The position numbers were made by a program, and so were the translations under genes. A DNA stretch of 64,000 nucleotides from Capsaspora owczarzaki ATCC 30864 (Eukaryota > Opisthokonta > Filasterea), in contig NW_011887303.1 of NCBI RefSeq assembly GCF_000151315.2, positions 986,531 to 1,050,530 of the forward strand, given 5' to 3'. The notes beneath the pieces are model-generated. The model saw nothing but the letters and a program-made list of their open reading frames with translations, made no database searches and had not been told where the DNA came from. This document shows, in pieces, positions 12,292-24,358 of the stretch (its first letter is position 1; each line of letters begins with the position of its first letter).

Positions 12292-14122
12292 ATGAAGGTT
12301 TGTAACGCACACTTTGCTGGTCTGAATGGCTGGCTGGCTGGCTGTGGCTGGAGCTGGAGCTGAGCGGAACGTGACGTTTGCAGCCAATTGATATTGATAA
12401 AGCCTCACCCTCGCTCGTTCTATTGTTCCGCTTTGCTCTGCACTCCGACTGGACTGGGCTGGCATGATGTGGTTATTTGGCACGCTTGCCTATGAATTAG
12501 GTCATCATGCTTACTTCGTTCGGCGGACCCAGCTGCCTCCAAGTGCAGACGCTGCCGGATCCTGTGGCCGGGCCAGGCCAAGTGCTCGTTCGCGTCCACG
12601 CTGCGTAAGTTCCCGCCCGCCCCCTGCTCTCTGGGTTTGTGCCTCGTGCTTGCTGCGGTCGTGTGCTGTATGATGCTCCGTTGGACGGTGGCGTTGTCAC
12701 TCGCAGACCAAATTCGACTGCGGCAATGCACAGCGCTTGTGCTGCCAAATGGACGATTCGCAATACTCATTCTGCACGTTGTTACTCTTCTTCATTACGA
12801 TGCTCGTCATGTCGGATATGACTCTCTCTCCATCTCATCAACGTCGACAGCGGATTGAACTTTGCCGAAGTAAGTCTTCGTTTTGGGTTTATCTTTCACC
12901 CTCACAAGCACTCAACTCGTCTATCTATTGATTTTTGCCTCCCCCCCCCTCGCTTGGTTTAGATTATGGCGCGCCAGGGCTTGTACGACGGATGCCCCAA
13001 GCCACCCGTGGTGCTCGGCTATGAGTGTGCAGGTGAGTCGTTCGCTGGGTTTTTGTGCCACACATTTTTGGCCAACGCATTTTGCCAACCATCATCTTGA
13101 TCGTTTGCTCTGCTAAGGCGTCGTCGAGGCGGTCGGCCCTGACGTGACCTCTATCGCCGTCGGAACGCGTGTCATGGCCATGAAGAACTTTGGCTGCTGG
13201 ACCGATTTGCTGCAAACGGACGCGGACGCCGTCTGGCCCATTCCAGATTCCATGAGCTTTGAGATTGCCGCTGCTATTCCCGTCACGTACATTACCGCGT
13301 ACATTTGCCTCTTTGATATGGGCAACCTGCGCCCCAACCAAAGCCTCTTGGTTCACATGGCGGCTGGTGGTGTTGGCATTGCTGCTACGCAGCTCGCGCG
13401 CACCGTTCCGAACGTTCGCATTTTTGGCACGGCCTCTGCGGCAAAGCACCAGGTCGTCAAGGAGAACGGCGTGGATGTTCCGATCGACTACCGCACGACC
13501 GACTACGCCCCCATCGTCCAACAGGAGACGAACAACAAGGGCGTCGACCTCATCCTCGACCCGCTGGGCTCTGAGCACTTCATGAAGGGCTACAACCTGC
13601 TCGCGCCCCTTGGCCGCCAGATCTCGTACGGTGGCTCTACCTTCCTCAACGGTCAATCGCGCAGCCTGCTCCACGTCGCCTCCGAGTGGTGGAAGTGGAA
13701 GAGCATTCATCCGATGCGATTGATGAAGGTGAGATTTTGGCCATGATGATGCGTAGTGGTGTGCTTTTAGTTTGATTCGATGTATTATGACGATGATGAT
13801 GGTGTTATCGTTGCCTGTTTTGTTTGTGTCCTAGCTTGCTCACTTGATCCCTTTTTGATTTTGAACATTGGTTTTTTGACTTGGGGGTTTTTAGGACAAT
13901 CGCATGGTGGGCGGGTTTTTCGCGGGTGCCCTTGCCAGCGAAAAGACCATCCTCAAGCGAACGGTGGATGCCATCATTGCCCTGTACCACGAGGGCAAGG
14001 TCAAGCCTGTGATTGACTCTGTTCACCAGTACGAGAACGTGAACGATGCCATTGATCGCATCATTACCCGTCAGAATGTTGGCAAGGTGATTCTGACCCC
14101 GAATCCTCCCGCCAACAAATGA
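12292..14122 (+). CDS. VAT1-like zinc-independent quinone oxidoreductase (MDR family)
   Basis: Join(12292..12297,12501..12604,12851..12869,12963..13032,13118..13728,13895..14122), 345 residues. The first coding exon is only ATG-AAG and the third is a 19-nt microexon (GLNFAE). This join restores the family N-terminus (MKVIMLTSFGG, GPGQVLVRVHA, GLNFAEIMARQGLYD). A GroES-like domain is followed by a Rossmann domain with A-A-G-G-V-G-I-A-A, and the C-terminal segment DNRMVGGFF matches the VAT1/quinone reductase group. The structural-zinc cysteines of classical alcohol dehydrogenases are absent, as expected for zinc-independent members. The reaction is probably NADPH-dependent reduction of quinones or enones, and VAT1 relatives associate with mitochondria and vesicles. 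The substrate cannot be read from the sequence. Confidence 0.88.
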
Positions 14123-14450
14123 AAAAGCGCAATCCAACACTGTGAATCGCTGGAGTTCTCGGTGCAGCTGTATCGATTATTGGTTTTGACTTTCTGTTTT
14201 GGTTGATTTTAGATTGCATGGTTGTTTTCTGTTGTTGTTGTTTGTTTTCTGTTGTGACATGAATGTCTTTGGTGCATCTTTCCATCCTTCCATCTTTATC
14301 TTGATCTTTCAATTCTGTTCATTGGAATCTAACGCTAAGCAACCACAATTTCTCATTCCCTCTCCGCTCCTTTCTCCTCTTCCTCAATTCCTCCATTGCA
14401 TTTGCTGATTCCAGCTGTTTTGCACCTTGTCGTTCCCCACACACCCCAAT

Positions 14451-14493
<43 letters not shown>

Positions 14494-14859
14494 GCAATGC
14501 ACCTTCAGTCTGTCGATTCAACACTTTGGAGTGGTTTTTTTTTTTTTTTCACCATTCCAACCAATTTCCCAGATTTGGTTTCCATTCCGACGCTCACCTT
14601 CAATCCATTTCAATTCATCCATTTCAATTCATCCATCAATTCATCCATCTAATGGTTCACTCATTCATTCATTCGTTCTTTCCATTATTCAATTATTCAA
14701 CTCACTTTTCTTTTTGTTTGTTGCTTCTTAGCTTTTTTTTTTTTTTTTCAAATTTTTTTTCCTTTTTTTTTTTTTTTTTTGGCTTTTTTCCATACATTTG
14801 TGTCTGCTGCAAAACGAACCATTCAGTCCACTGCTTCACCCTCAACTCGCTCATCAGTC
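14123..14859. other. Spacer with (CA)n microsatellite
   Basis: 737 bp between two same-strand genes. It contains a CA repeat at about 14452-14492 (about 20 units), ATTCATCCATTT-type near-repeats at 14600-14660, and T-rich tracts just before the RhoGEF start. No coding exon is supported. Confidence 0.5.
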
Positions 14860-17800
14860 ATGGCAGCCGAGTCATCGTCATCGTCATCGTCATCGTCTTC
14901 GTCCGCGCTGGGTGGGCCGCAGCAGTTAAACCGGCCGCTGTCCGCACTCTCGCCCGCAAACAACGGACTGGGCGACATTCTGGTCCCGCCGTCGCCGACA
15001 GCAACAGCAACAGCAACAGCAACGCCCGGCATTGACGACGAGCAACTCACAGAGCTGTACATGACGTCGTTCGGCATCACGCGCGACGAGGCCAGCCGCA
15101 TCCTGCTCCTGCGGCGGAAGCTCGTCCAGAAGGGCTTCCTGTCATCCACTGCTGCTGCTACTCCAGCTGCTTCCGACCACCAAGCAACCCAACCTCAAGC
15201 GGCCACCACAAGCAGCAGCCACAACTCAAACGTCCTCAATGACGAAACAGTCCTCCTCGCAAAGTTCCTGTTTGCCCGCGAGTTTAACGTCGAAAAGGCG
15301 CTCGCGCTGTACACGGTCTACATGAACCACTTTGGCATCACCCAGCGGTTTGCCGTCGATGTCATGGACTCGCTGAGGGACGGCACGCTGTACCTCCCTG
15401 GATCGCGCGACAAGGACAATGCTGCCGTGCTCGTCGTCGCTGCCAAACTGCAGGAAATGAGCTTCCCGTCGTCGCCGGCGTTCTCGGCCAGCTCGTCGTC
15501 CAACTTGTCGGCCATTCTGGACTTGGCATCGTATCTGCTGGACATTGCCACGACAGACACACTCACCCAGCGCAACGGCATTGTGGTGGTGGTCGATCTC
15601 TCGCGCGCCAGCTGGAAGCAGTTTGATGCCTCGCTGCAGTCGCAGTTGTTTGGCTTGATGGACGAAAAGTACCCCGTGCGCCTGCGCCGCATCTACCTCG
15701 TCAACGCTCCGTGGTGGCTGTCCATGGCCATGAAGACGTACAAGGCTGTCATGTCTGCGCCCTTGGCCGCCAAGCTCGAGGTGGTCGACAACAACGCCTC
15801 GCTCGCCAAAATCATCCCGCCCACCAGTCTGCCGAGCGACTTTGGCGGAAGCCTGCCTTACAACCACGAGGCATTCGTCGACCAGCGCGTGCAAGCCGAG
15901 ACAGATCTTCTTGCGGCGGCACGACGCGAAGGATACGTCTACCAGCTCGTGCCCACGTCCGACGAAAGCGAGGAAATGTTCAAGCGCCAGCTGTCCGAGC
16001 GTCGCCACTTCCACGAGCAAATTGCTCGCTTCTCGACGGTGTTTGACGATGATGTCGATGATCCGTTCGAGCAAATGCAAGCCCACGCAGGGGACGACAG
16101 CACAAGCGGTAGCAGCACGCCTGGATCGCCGCCGCAGATGCGCACCATTGCACAGCTGCCGGCTTCCATGTCGACATCCCTTCATTCAGTGTATTCGCTG
16201 ACTCCGTCCATGTCCAGCGAGTCCCAGACCTCGGCAGCTGCTGCTGTCAAGTGGGTGCGTCGCTACTTTGTCACGCGCGTCAAAGAAATGATCATTACCG
16301 TCTATCGCACGGCCGATGATGCCGCTGCGCTCGAAACGATTGATTTGCACAAGTGCTCTGACATTGTGGTGGACGAGCGAACGGTCAAACTCTTGCAAGA
16401 GCAATCGGCAAACAACACCGTGTCCTCGACCTCATCGCCCGCCGCTGGTGGTGGTGGTGGTGGTGCGTCCGCCAACCGCCTGAGCACGCTGAGCACCAAA
16501 AAGAGCGACCAGACGGTGACGGCGCTTGGTCGTGGTGCGTTTGTGAGCGCCCTGGATTCGCCCGAAGCGCAAAACTCGCACGCCTATTTCGGTTTCCACA
16601 TCCTTGGCATTGACGGTACCAAATGGTCCATCCGTCTCGAAGGTGCTCGAGAGTTTGAAGGCTGGATGGCGTCTCTCCGCGGCAAGATGAATGTAAGCAG
16701 TGGGCATTCTGCCTTTATTTTGCTTTGGTAGTGTGCAGCGACTGATTGTTTTGTTTGTTTGTTTTTTGTTTGTTTGGTTTTTGTTTGTTTGGTTTTTGTT
16801 GTTTTTTTTTTGTTTTACAATGCAGATTGTTCGCGAAGAACGCCGCCGCCGTGAAGAGGAATTGGCGCGCCGTCAGAAGGAGGAGCGAGAGCTGAAGGAA
16901 CGGCTCGAGAAGGCTCGTGAGGAGGAGCGCGCCCGACTTGCCCAGGAAGAGCAGGAGCTCCGCGAGCGCCAAGAACGCGAGGCTCGCGAGGAAGAAGAGC
17001 GAGCCCGCGAGGCTGTGCGATTGGCCCGCGAGGAGCGCATCCGCACCCTCCACCCCAAACGCACCAACATTGTGCAGGAACTTCTGGCGACCGAGCAATC
17101 CTACGTGAACAACCTTGTCATGGTGGTGGATGTAAGCGAACAGGAGTAGGTGCTGTGTTGATTGTTTCTTTTTTGTGTGTGTGTGCTCATGCCGTCGTAC
17201 GACTCAGTTCTTCATCAAGCCGTTGCGAGCAACGATCGAGACTGGCAAGCCGCTGGTGACCAACGCCGATCTCAAGAAAATGTTCCCCGATTTGGAATCG
17301 ATTGTTAACATCAACAAGCAGCTCCTGGCAGAGCTGGCCGAGCGTGTTGAGAACTGGTCGGCCGTTCAAAAGATTGGCGACATCTTTTTGAAGATGGTAC
17401 GCTTGCTGTTTCTGCCATGACACGGGTGTCAAGATGCTTGTTGATCCTTTTTATTTTGCTCACGCTACCCTCGCAACGCAGGCCGTTTACCTCAAGGTTT
17501 ACACTGGCTTTGTCAGCAATTTCCCGATGGCCACCGAGTTGATATCGCGACTGACTGAAACTTCGGCTCCGTTCAAGGCCTTTTTGAAGGTAAGGCAATT
17601 CATCAAACGTGCTTTGTGTGTAGTGGTGTTGAATTTGATGGCATTCTTGTCGAGTGGTGTTAACGGGACTCGGCAAATTGTCTACTTGTCAGGAAACTGA
17701 ATCAAGGCCTGAATGCAAACGCCTCGGTTTGCTCCAACACATGCTTACTCCGATTCAACGCATTCCTCGCTACGTCTTGTTGCTTGAAGGTGGGTCTGCT

Positions 17801-18626
17801 CTTCCTTTTTTTTTTGAAATTCAGCTTCGGCAGCTTTCTCACTCATTGACGTGTTTTTTCCCGTCGAATAGACCTTGCCAAGCGCACCGATCCAGAGCAT
17901 GTTGACTACGCCGACATCACCGCTGCTGTCAAGCAAGTCAAAGAACTCGCCAACTTTATCAACGAGACCAAGCGTCAAGCAGAGTCCCGCGCAATGATGG
18001 TTGCCATCCAAAAAGACGTCAAACGCCTTCCCGAAGGATTTGTGAGTCGAGTGCTTTTGTTCTCGTTGTTCTTTTTGATCGTGCATCAAACTGTCGACTG
18101 TTGCTGACTTTGGGTTGGCGCAATAGGAGTTGCTGCAACCTCAACGACGCCTGATTTCCGACACCCATTTCATCGAGCTGGAAATCCTCTCTGGGTCTCG
18201 CCAGTACACGCCCGGTCACACAATCATTGTTTATCTCTTCTCGGATTTGGCTCTGTTCGTTCAGCGCAAAAAGAAGAAGCAAGGAGTGTCGGATGGCTTC
18301 CGCGCCAAGTCTGCGCTGAGCGACATTCACGTCGTTCCGCTGCCCGATGTTGGTGGTGAGTGGTGACATTCATTTGATTTGACGGATGAGATTTCGAATT
18401 GGCGTCCTCTATCCCGTTTGATGCTAACTTGACGTTGCAAAAAAAAAAAAATACTCGGCTGTCCGTTCTGCTTGTAGAAAACACCAACCTGATGCAGATC
18501 TCAGCCGGCGACCTTGTTGTCATTGCTCAGGCTACTAGCAAGCGAATTCGAGATGACTGGATTGCGCAGCTGAAAGACACACAACGATGCGAGTCTGCTC
18601 CTGCTGCCCCAAGCACTGCACAGTAA
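14860..18626 (+). CDS. RhoGEF with Sec14 (CRAL-TRIO), PH, DH and PH domains
   Basis: Join(14860..16692,16826..17131,17208..17396,17482..17589,17693..17789,17872..18041,18127..18355,18478..18626), 1026 residues; all introns are GT-AG and 60-135 bp long. The start is the ATG of MAAESSSSS; no in-frame ATG lies upstream. Residues about 125-345 are a Sec14/CRAL-TRIO lipid-binding domain (LAKFLFAREFNVEKAL; GIVVVVDLSRASWKQFD; RIYLVNAPWWLSMAMK; LPSDFGGSLPY). Residues about 460-610 are a PH domain (KWVRRYFVT...FEGWMASLRGKM). A charged Arg/Glu helix covers about 612-690. Residues about 695-890 are a DH domain (RTNIVQELLATEQSYVNNL; TPIQRIPRYVLLLEDL). Residues about 905-1020 are a second PH domain. DH-PH tandems exchange GDP for GTP on Rho GTPases; Sec14 and PH modules should place the enzyme on phosphoinositide membranes. 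Dbl/MCF2 proteins have Sec14 and DH-PH but normally spectrin repeats between them, not a PH domain. Confidence 0.92.
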
Positions 18627-18801
18627 CCATTTGTGTTATCCTCGTTTGCTCTTTCCCCCCCCCCCTTCCTTTTTTTCTGTATGTAGTACTTTGAAAAGTA
18701 GCCGTGTTTGTATTTTTGTATTTCCCTCCTTTTTTATTTGTTCCTTGTTCAATACTAGTACCTTCAGTCAAGCCATTCTTCAATAGCATTCTCAGGTAGA
18801 A

Positions 18802-20909
18802 TCACAGCTCTGCACGGAGTGCGCGAACGCCTTCAGCATCGAGGCGCGACCCAAATACATCCTCGAAGGGCACCACATTGCCGCAAGGGTTGTGCGACAG
18901 ACGCGAGTTCTTGTCGTCAAAAATGGCAAACGAGATGACGCGGAATCGATGCATGAAATCAAAGCGACGGTCGTTCAGCACCTCTTCAAAGAGACGCGCA
19001 ATGTGATTGGGCGGGTTGCCAAATGCACCGCATCCCATCGCAGACAGGACGACCGAGTCGTGTCCAGCAGCGCACGAGACGGCGAGGATGGTTCGCATCT
19101 TTTGGCGCGTCTTTTCGGCAAACTTTTCAGTCAGCCGAGGCTCTGGGGTGGATGTTGAAGGGGCTTCCGCGCCTGCCTTGAGTTGCTTTTTGCTGGGACG
19201 AGCATTGACAAGGTCTGGGCGAGCGTACGCAGGGACGCCAATGAAAGCCATGGTCTGGGGCGCGGCCAAGAATGGGTAGCCCTCTTGCTCAGTGCCACGC
19301 ATCACAAATACCTCAGGGTTGTACACTCCGGCAAACTCGGGCAGCGGGAAGCGCCACGCACGCTCGCTGTCGTAAAACTCTGTGGCGCCAAGTTGAGCGT
19401 CAGTCGAATGGACGAACATGAATTCTAAAGTTGCGCCACAAACGTACCATTGTTGCCAAGAGATTGCACGTAATTGGTTCGGCGGAAGAGATTTTCTTCC
19501 TGAGCACCAGCACCAGTAGAGTAGCCTGGGCGTGGTCGAGAGAAGGACAGACGTGAGTGAATACTCGTTGCCCAAAATCAAAACCAACCCACCACCACTT
19601 CATTGCCCGAAAACACCCTTTCCCAAAACAAAAGAAACAGCGCAGCAGTAGTACTCACCGCCTCCCGGTCGCTTGTGCGATGCCATGTTCAAGACAACAG
19701 GATTGAGGTGGAGGTCGTTCTTCAGCTGCAGCCCGAGCTCGAGGCAGTCGCCGCCGTAGACAAAGCATTTGGCAGGCCTCTCAAACTTGCCAGCAGGACG
19801 GCCCACAGTGAAGATGCCGCGGGGCGCCGAGCGATTGTTCTTCTCAAAGTACGGCACAGCACCGCGCTTGGACCTGTCCGCGGGCTCGTCGTCGGCATCC
19901 AGGTTCAAGGCATTGGCAGCCACGGCGACAGCCTCAACTTCGGATGCCGCCTTCAATGCAGCATCCTGGATGTCTGTCGTCCCAGTTGCCAGCAAGTTGG
20001 CAATCTCCTGCGAGGTTCGGATGTCAAAGTACGCGGTGGCGCGCGCTTGAGCCTGAATTCGCTCCACAGCCGTCAGAGTGGATCTGGACGCAGGTACAGA
20101 GGTTGGCTTGAACGCCGCAAGCGGGTGCGCCACAGCTGGCGAGGTACTCGCGGCGCCATCACTTGAAGTCGCAGTGTTCAGATCCAAACCCGGCAACTGA
20201 ACAAAGTCGCCGTTCGGAAGACGGTATTCTTGTGTTGAGCACGCTTGGAGTGTTTCACGCATCACGTAGACGCTGTCAAGTCAGAACCAGACAACGGAAA
20301 ACACTTTGAATCAGAAGAAGAGCGACCTTTGCTTTGTTGCGAAGGGTTGAGCTCTGCTCCTGACGGAACAACACAACGGCAAGTTGCTGATCTCTTGTCT
20401 CGGCACCATCGCGTTTGTCGTCGTGTGGGCAATCAGCAAAATCAAAATGGCGACCTGATTGAAAATTGTTGCGCAACGCGGTTTGGCTTGTCTGGCGTGA
20501 TGTGCACCATGTTACATCACCAAATCTCCCAAATCTGAGACAGACAAATTTGGGTTTATTCGTTCACTCATCCCCAAGTCCTCCACCCCCCCCCCATTAA
20601 GACCACGGCACACACTGAGATAGACTACCAGTCGTCTCAAGTATTGGATGGTGTGCTTTGTGCATACCGGAGATCGCGCAGGGCGTCCTTGCGAGTCGCC
20701 GAGTGGTACTCAAACCAGGCACGGAAGGCGACCGGGTTGAATGGACGCGCCATCAGCGGAGCATCCGTCAGCCCAATATCAGCATAGTGCCTGTCGAGCT
20801 GGGCGTTGGTGCGCGGCGGCTCAGGCTTGGGTGCGCGCGCGAAATTCGGATTGTAAGCACCGCTGGTTGCCGCCGACGATGACGCGCCTCGACTGGATGA
20901 CGCGCTCAT
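18802..20909 (-). CDS. Microbial-type poly(ADP-ribose) glycohydrolase
   Basis: Minus exons 20909..20668, 20272..19659, 19525..19448 and 19379..18802, 503 residues from the ATG at 20909. The PARG signature is split by an intron and restored by the join: R-P-G-G-G, then seven residues (YSTGAGA), then Q-E-E-N-L-F-R-R, about residues 283-300. GGG-x6-8-QEE is the catalytic loop of PARG macrodomains. Upstream motifs (VLNMASHKRPGG) and downstream ones (EVFVMRG, LSAMGCGAFGNPP, FAIFDD) match the TIGR02452/DUF2263-type family. The enzyme removes ADP-ribose polymers. The N-terminal 80 residues are Ser/Ala-rich and variable. The frame stays open upstream to an ATG at 21011, which adds 34 Arg-rich residues lacking any acidic residue, a possible mitochondrial presequence. 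The stop lies 175 bp from that of the convergent RhoGEF gene. Confidence 0.88.
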
Positions 20910-21252
20910 GATGGAGTGATGATAATAATATCGGAGGAGTAGATTCTGGTTCAAGTGGACAAAGTATGAGTGCTGCGATGCGACACGCAATAGCGTTGAA
21001 CGAAATGCCATACAAAACAACGACTGAGATTGGAGATTGGAGATTTGGATTGGGTGATGTAACAAGTATTTGAATGCCAAGAGATCACAAGGTCGGGGGA
21101 GGGAAAGCAAAATAGTGCTGAAGTATGCAAAAAATATGGAATTATGAAAGAAACAAAGGAAACCGACCGCTTCAAGGGAAGGGAGGGACAGAGAGGGGGG
21201 GCGGGCAGGACAAAACACTGACAACCAAACGAACCGACTGTACTGTATTCTA

Positions 21253-22814
21253 CTACATCAATTGACACCCACTGATGATGCACTGAGCAAGAGCTGCAGA
21301 CAATGCATCCATATCGAGCCACTTGAGGGCAGCCGTAATCCGGTCGGGACCGTTCGGTGTTGGGGTGGTGAAGCCAGTGTCGGTGACTTGCAGCGTGACT
21401 TGGTCGTACTCCATATAGCGTTCGGGTGTGGCCGAGATGAGCATGACCGTGGCAATCACATCGTACAAGACCGACGAGCGAACAGCCGGGTCTAGAACAA
21501 GGTGTGAATTGGGGAGATGTTTCGAGCCAAAATTTGAGTCAAAGGTCACCGACTAACGAGCAGCAAAAGGCAAAAAACAACCAGCAACAAGACAAAGTTG
21601 CTCGCTGGGTGCCGGTCTTACCACATGGCTTGGGCCCCTCGGTGTTGGCCCACGGACAGAGCGGAAGCCAGATCTTGTACATTTCCAGGACGGTGGAGAT
21701 GAGACGAGACCCGTTGGCTGCGCTGAGAAGTTGCTGATAGAAGATGCCATCCAGTTGGTACAGGCCGGAGGTGTCGAGCGGCGCAGTGAAGAGCGACCAG
21801 ATGGGCAGACTGGCGGAATGGTTGATGCTGGCAAAGCTGTACACGAGCTGGGACGACGCCGGGTCATCTCGAACATTGTATTCGTTGGTTGGGACCAAGG
21901 AGTCGTTGTATCCGCGGTAGATGCTGCCACTCATAGCAAACGCGCGAGACACACGCTGGAGCGCGGCAGGGAAGCGTCGCTCGGCCTCGGCCATGTTGTT
22001 GCAGGGCGCAAGCAAGAGCATGACCACGGGGTTTTCGACTTCAGCGGCGAGGATGATGTCGTTCATTGCTGTCACAGGTAAAGTCAGATGATGGTGAGAG
22101 GTCGTTCACAACCCGGCAGAGAAGTACACAACTCCGGCGTAAATACTTTGGTCCTCACCTTGAACACCGTCGTAGTAAATCTTGCCAGGGTACGAGTCAA
22201 GGCTGTAGTTTGCAGCCCAGCCTTGCAGCTCGACCGTCATGTTGTCGTACTGCGTTCTGAGACAAGCAGCGAAACGAAATCAGCCTCGCCTTCATTCTCA
22301 GAGGATGCGAATTCTCATGGAGCAGGGGTCCTTGATGATAAGCTTACCCAATGCCAATGGGAATGTCAGTGCGGTTGATGCGAGTGAGGAACTGCGCTGC
22401 AATCTGAGCGCGAACGGGCGTGTTGTGGGTCGCGACGAGTACGAGGCGGACGTCGATGACTGGCGACGCGAGTGCGACTGCAATGGCCCACGTATCGTCC
22501 ATATCTGTGCCTGTGACGTCGTTTTGCAAGAATGCGAGTGCGTCCGTCGTGAGTATGATCAAGTTGATCAAAACAAGGTTTGATGGGTTTGATGTGCGGT
22601 TTCGCTGTGGCAGGAGCGGCAATTGCAGTGGTTTACCAATGTCAGTGTCGATGATGACCGGCGTGCGTCGGCTTGGCGCAGTCAGAGGAGCAGCAGCAAC
22701 AGAAGAAGAAGAAGGGTCCACTGCGTCCATGGCGAGTGCGGACGGGAGCGAGTGAGCGAGGAGGGTGGTCGCCGCTGCCATGAGGATGACCACCAAGAGT
22801 GACTGAGTTCGCAT
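21253..22814 (-). CDS. Secreted nucleoside hydrolase (IU-NH family)
   Basis: Minus exons 22814..22637, 22510..22348, 22256..22159, 22068..21622 and 21491..21253, 374 residues. A signal peptide is evident at the N-terminus (MRTQSLLVVILMAAATTLLA). The join restores the metal-binding motif of the family, PVIIDTDIG followed by TDMDDTWA, around residues 52-68. Other blocks are LVLVATHNTP, RTDIPIGIGTQ, and EVENPVVMLLLAPCNN, which corresponds to the core around the family's calcium site. The enzyme should cleave the N-glycosidic bond of nucleosides outside the cell or in the secretory pathway. The family's C-terminal catalytic His-Asp seems to be replaced: the aligned stretch reads SSVLYDVIA, with Tyr before the Asp. 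This occurs in some subgroups, so substrate and activity are uncertain. Confidence 0.85.
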
Positions 22815-23305
22815 GACTGGTCAATCGAGCTCAGAGCTCAGCGGAAAGGAAGACTGAGCAGGAGAACTCGAAAATGGAAATCGGATAGGACGAGATCGAG
22901 TGAGCAGATCATCACCATCATCAACATCACAACAGTGACACACCCGAGCGGGAGGATTGCCAGAGACTAAGCGCTTCAGCTTTGGTCAGCCTCCGCCTGT
23001 TTCAGCAGCCAATCCAGCTTATGCTCCTGTCGGAATACAGTCGCGCCTGCACAAATCCGCCCTCCATCCCTCCTTCGCGTGTTTGCGCGCGAGCCTATTG
23101 CCTAATATATATTGCTCTCAGTAGTTCCTACTCGATTACCAAGTTTGTCCACAATTTGAAAATTCAAACCAGTCGTTTCTCATAAAATGGCTCAAGCCGT
23201 GATTTTGGCGGGAAACGACTTTAAACGGTTTTCTCAGAGCGGTGCCGCCGTGCATGTCCCCGCCGCCCGCGTTCCACTCCGGTGCACTCTTTTTGCATCC
23301 CAGAT
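22815..23305. other. Upstream spacer and presumed left end of the first Tc1-type element
   Basis: 491 bp between the nucleoside hydrolase start and the transposase start. A clear terminal inverted repeat was not found. A CAGTA at 23119 and TACTG at 24479-24483 could be outer ends, but they are not flanked by TA and the similarity beyond them is weak. Confidence 0.35.
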
Positions 23306-24358
23306 ATGCGTCCACAAGGGAAGACGGCGGAAAACAAGCAGCTGCAGCTCGTGCATCGGCGTCAAGCTGTGCTCAATCTTCGCGCTCAGAAGGTTCCTGT
23401 CAAGCAGATAGCCACTCAAACTGGCCTGTCTTTGCGTGGAATTTACCACATTATTGATAGATACCCCGATGGTATCGCGGCAGCTGATGCACGTCGCCCT
23501 GGGCGCCCCAACGTGCTGACCGACCGAGATTCCCGCCAACTCCGCCACCTTGTCTCGAGCACCCCAGCCATTTCAGCCAAGACTGCCGCTTCGATCTTAC
23601 CTGCGAGAAATGGCCGACACCCGGGTACCTCAACCATCAAGCGGGCACTGCACGAAATGGAGTTTGTGAATACTTTGCGGGCGTTGAAGCCCAGGCTGAA
23701 CAAAAAGAACGCTGCCGAACGACTCGCCTGGTGCACTGACCATCGCAGCTTTACTGTGGCTGACTGGCGCAAGGTCGTGTTCTCCAGCGAAGCACACATG
23801 AGGCTGCATGCCTCTACTCCGCGTGGCCGGGTGTGGCGGAAGAAGGGCGCGCCGCTGACCCGCGACATGGTCAAAGAGACGGTCCAACATGGAGGAACTG
23901 AAATTTACCTCTGGGGTGCTATCTCGTCGCGCGGGCCCCTTCCTCTGGTGCCGCTCGATGAGGCTCTCACCGGCAAGCAGTACGCGCAGATGCTAGACAA
24001 GAACCTGCTGCCTGGTATGAACCGGTTGAAGATGGGAGGCACGTTCATCTTCATGCAAGACAATGCGGCGGTGCATACCAGCAAGCCGGCGATTGACTAC
24101 TTGGAGGACGCCGATATCAAAGTTTTGAATTGGCCGCCCTACAGCCCCGACCTCAACCCCATCGAGAACCTGTGGGCTGAGATCCAGAAGGGAGTACTGA
24201 GTGAATTTCATCCGCAGAACAAGCAGCAGCTGTGGGAGGCGATCGAAAAGTGGACGGAAAAACATGTCACGCCACAGTACTGCCGGGCCTTGATTGATTC
24301 GATGCCGAAACGGATTGAAGAGTGCCTCAGCGCGAAGGGTTGGTACACCAAGTACTAA
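23306..24358 (+). mobile_element. Tc1/mariner-type transposase ORF (element A), uninterrupted but first catalytic Asp replaced
   Basis: An uninterrupted frame of 350 residues from the ATG at 23306. The N-terminus has a helix-turn-helix (VKQIATQTGLSLRGIYHIIDRY) and a GRP linker (RRPGRPNV), then a second helical DNA-binding segment. The catalytic domain has FMQDNAAVH (second Asp) and PYSPDLNPIENLW (Glu) separated by 34 residues, the DD34E spacing of Tc1. The position of the first Asp, usually FSDE, reads FSSE, so the triad is incomplete in this copy. The frame ends with GWYTKY, a Tc1-like terminus also found in the element at 59.7-61.3 kb (GGYTKY). GC content resembles neighbouring genes. Recent loss of activity or a domesticated copy are both possible. 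Confidence 0.85.

Noticed and set aside
14452-14492. CA repeat considered as a CRISPR-like or satellite array
   Set aside because: It is a simple dinucleotide microsatellite with no spacers; no CRISPR array exists in this eukaryotic window.
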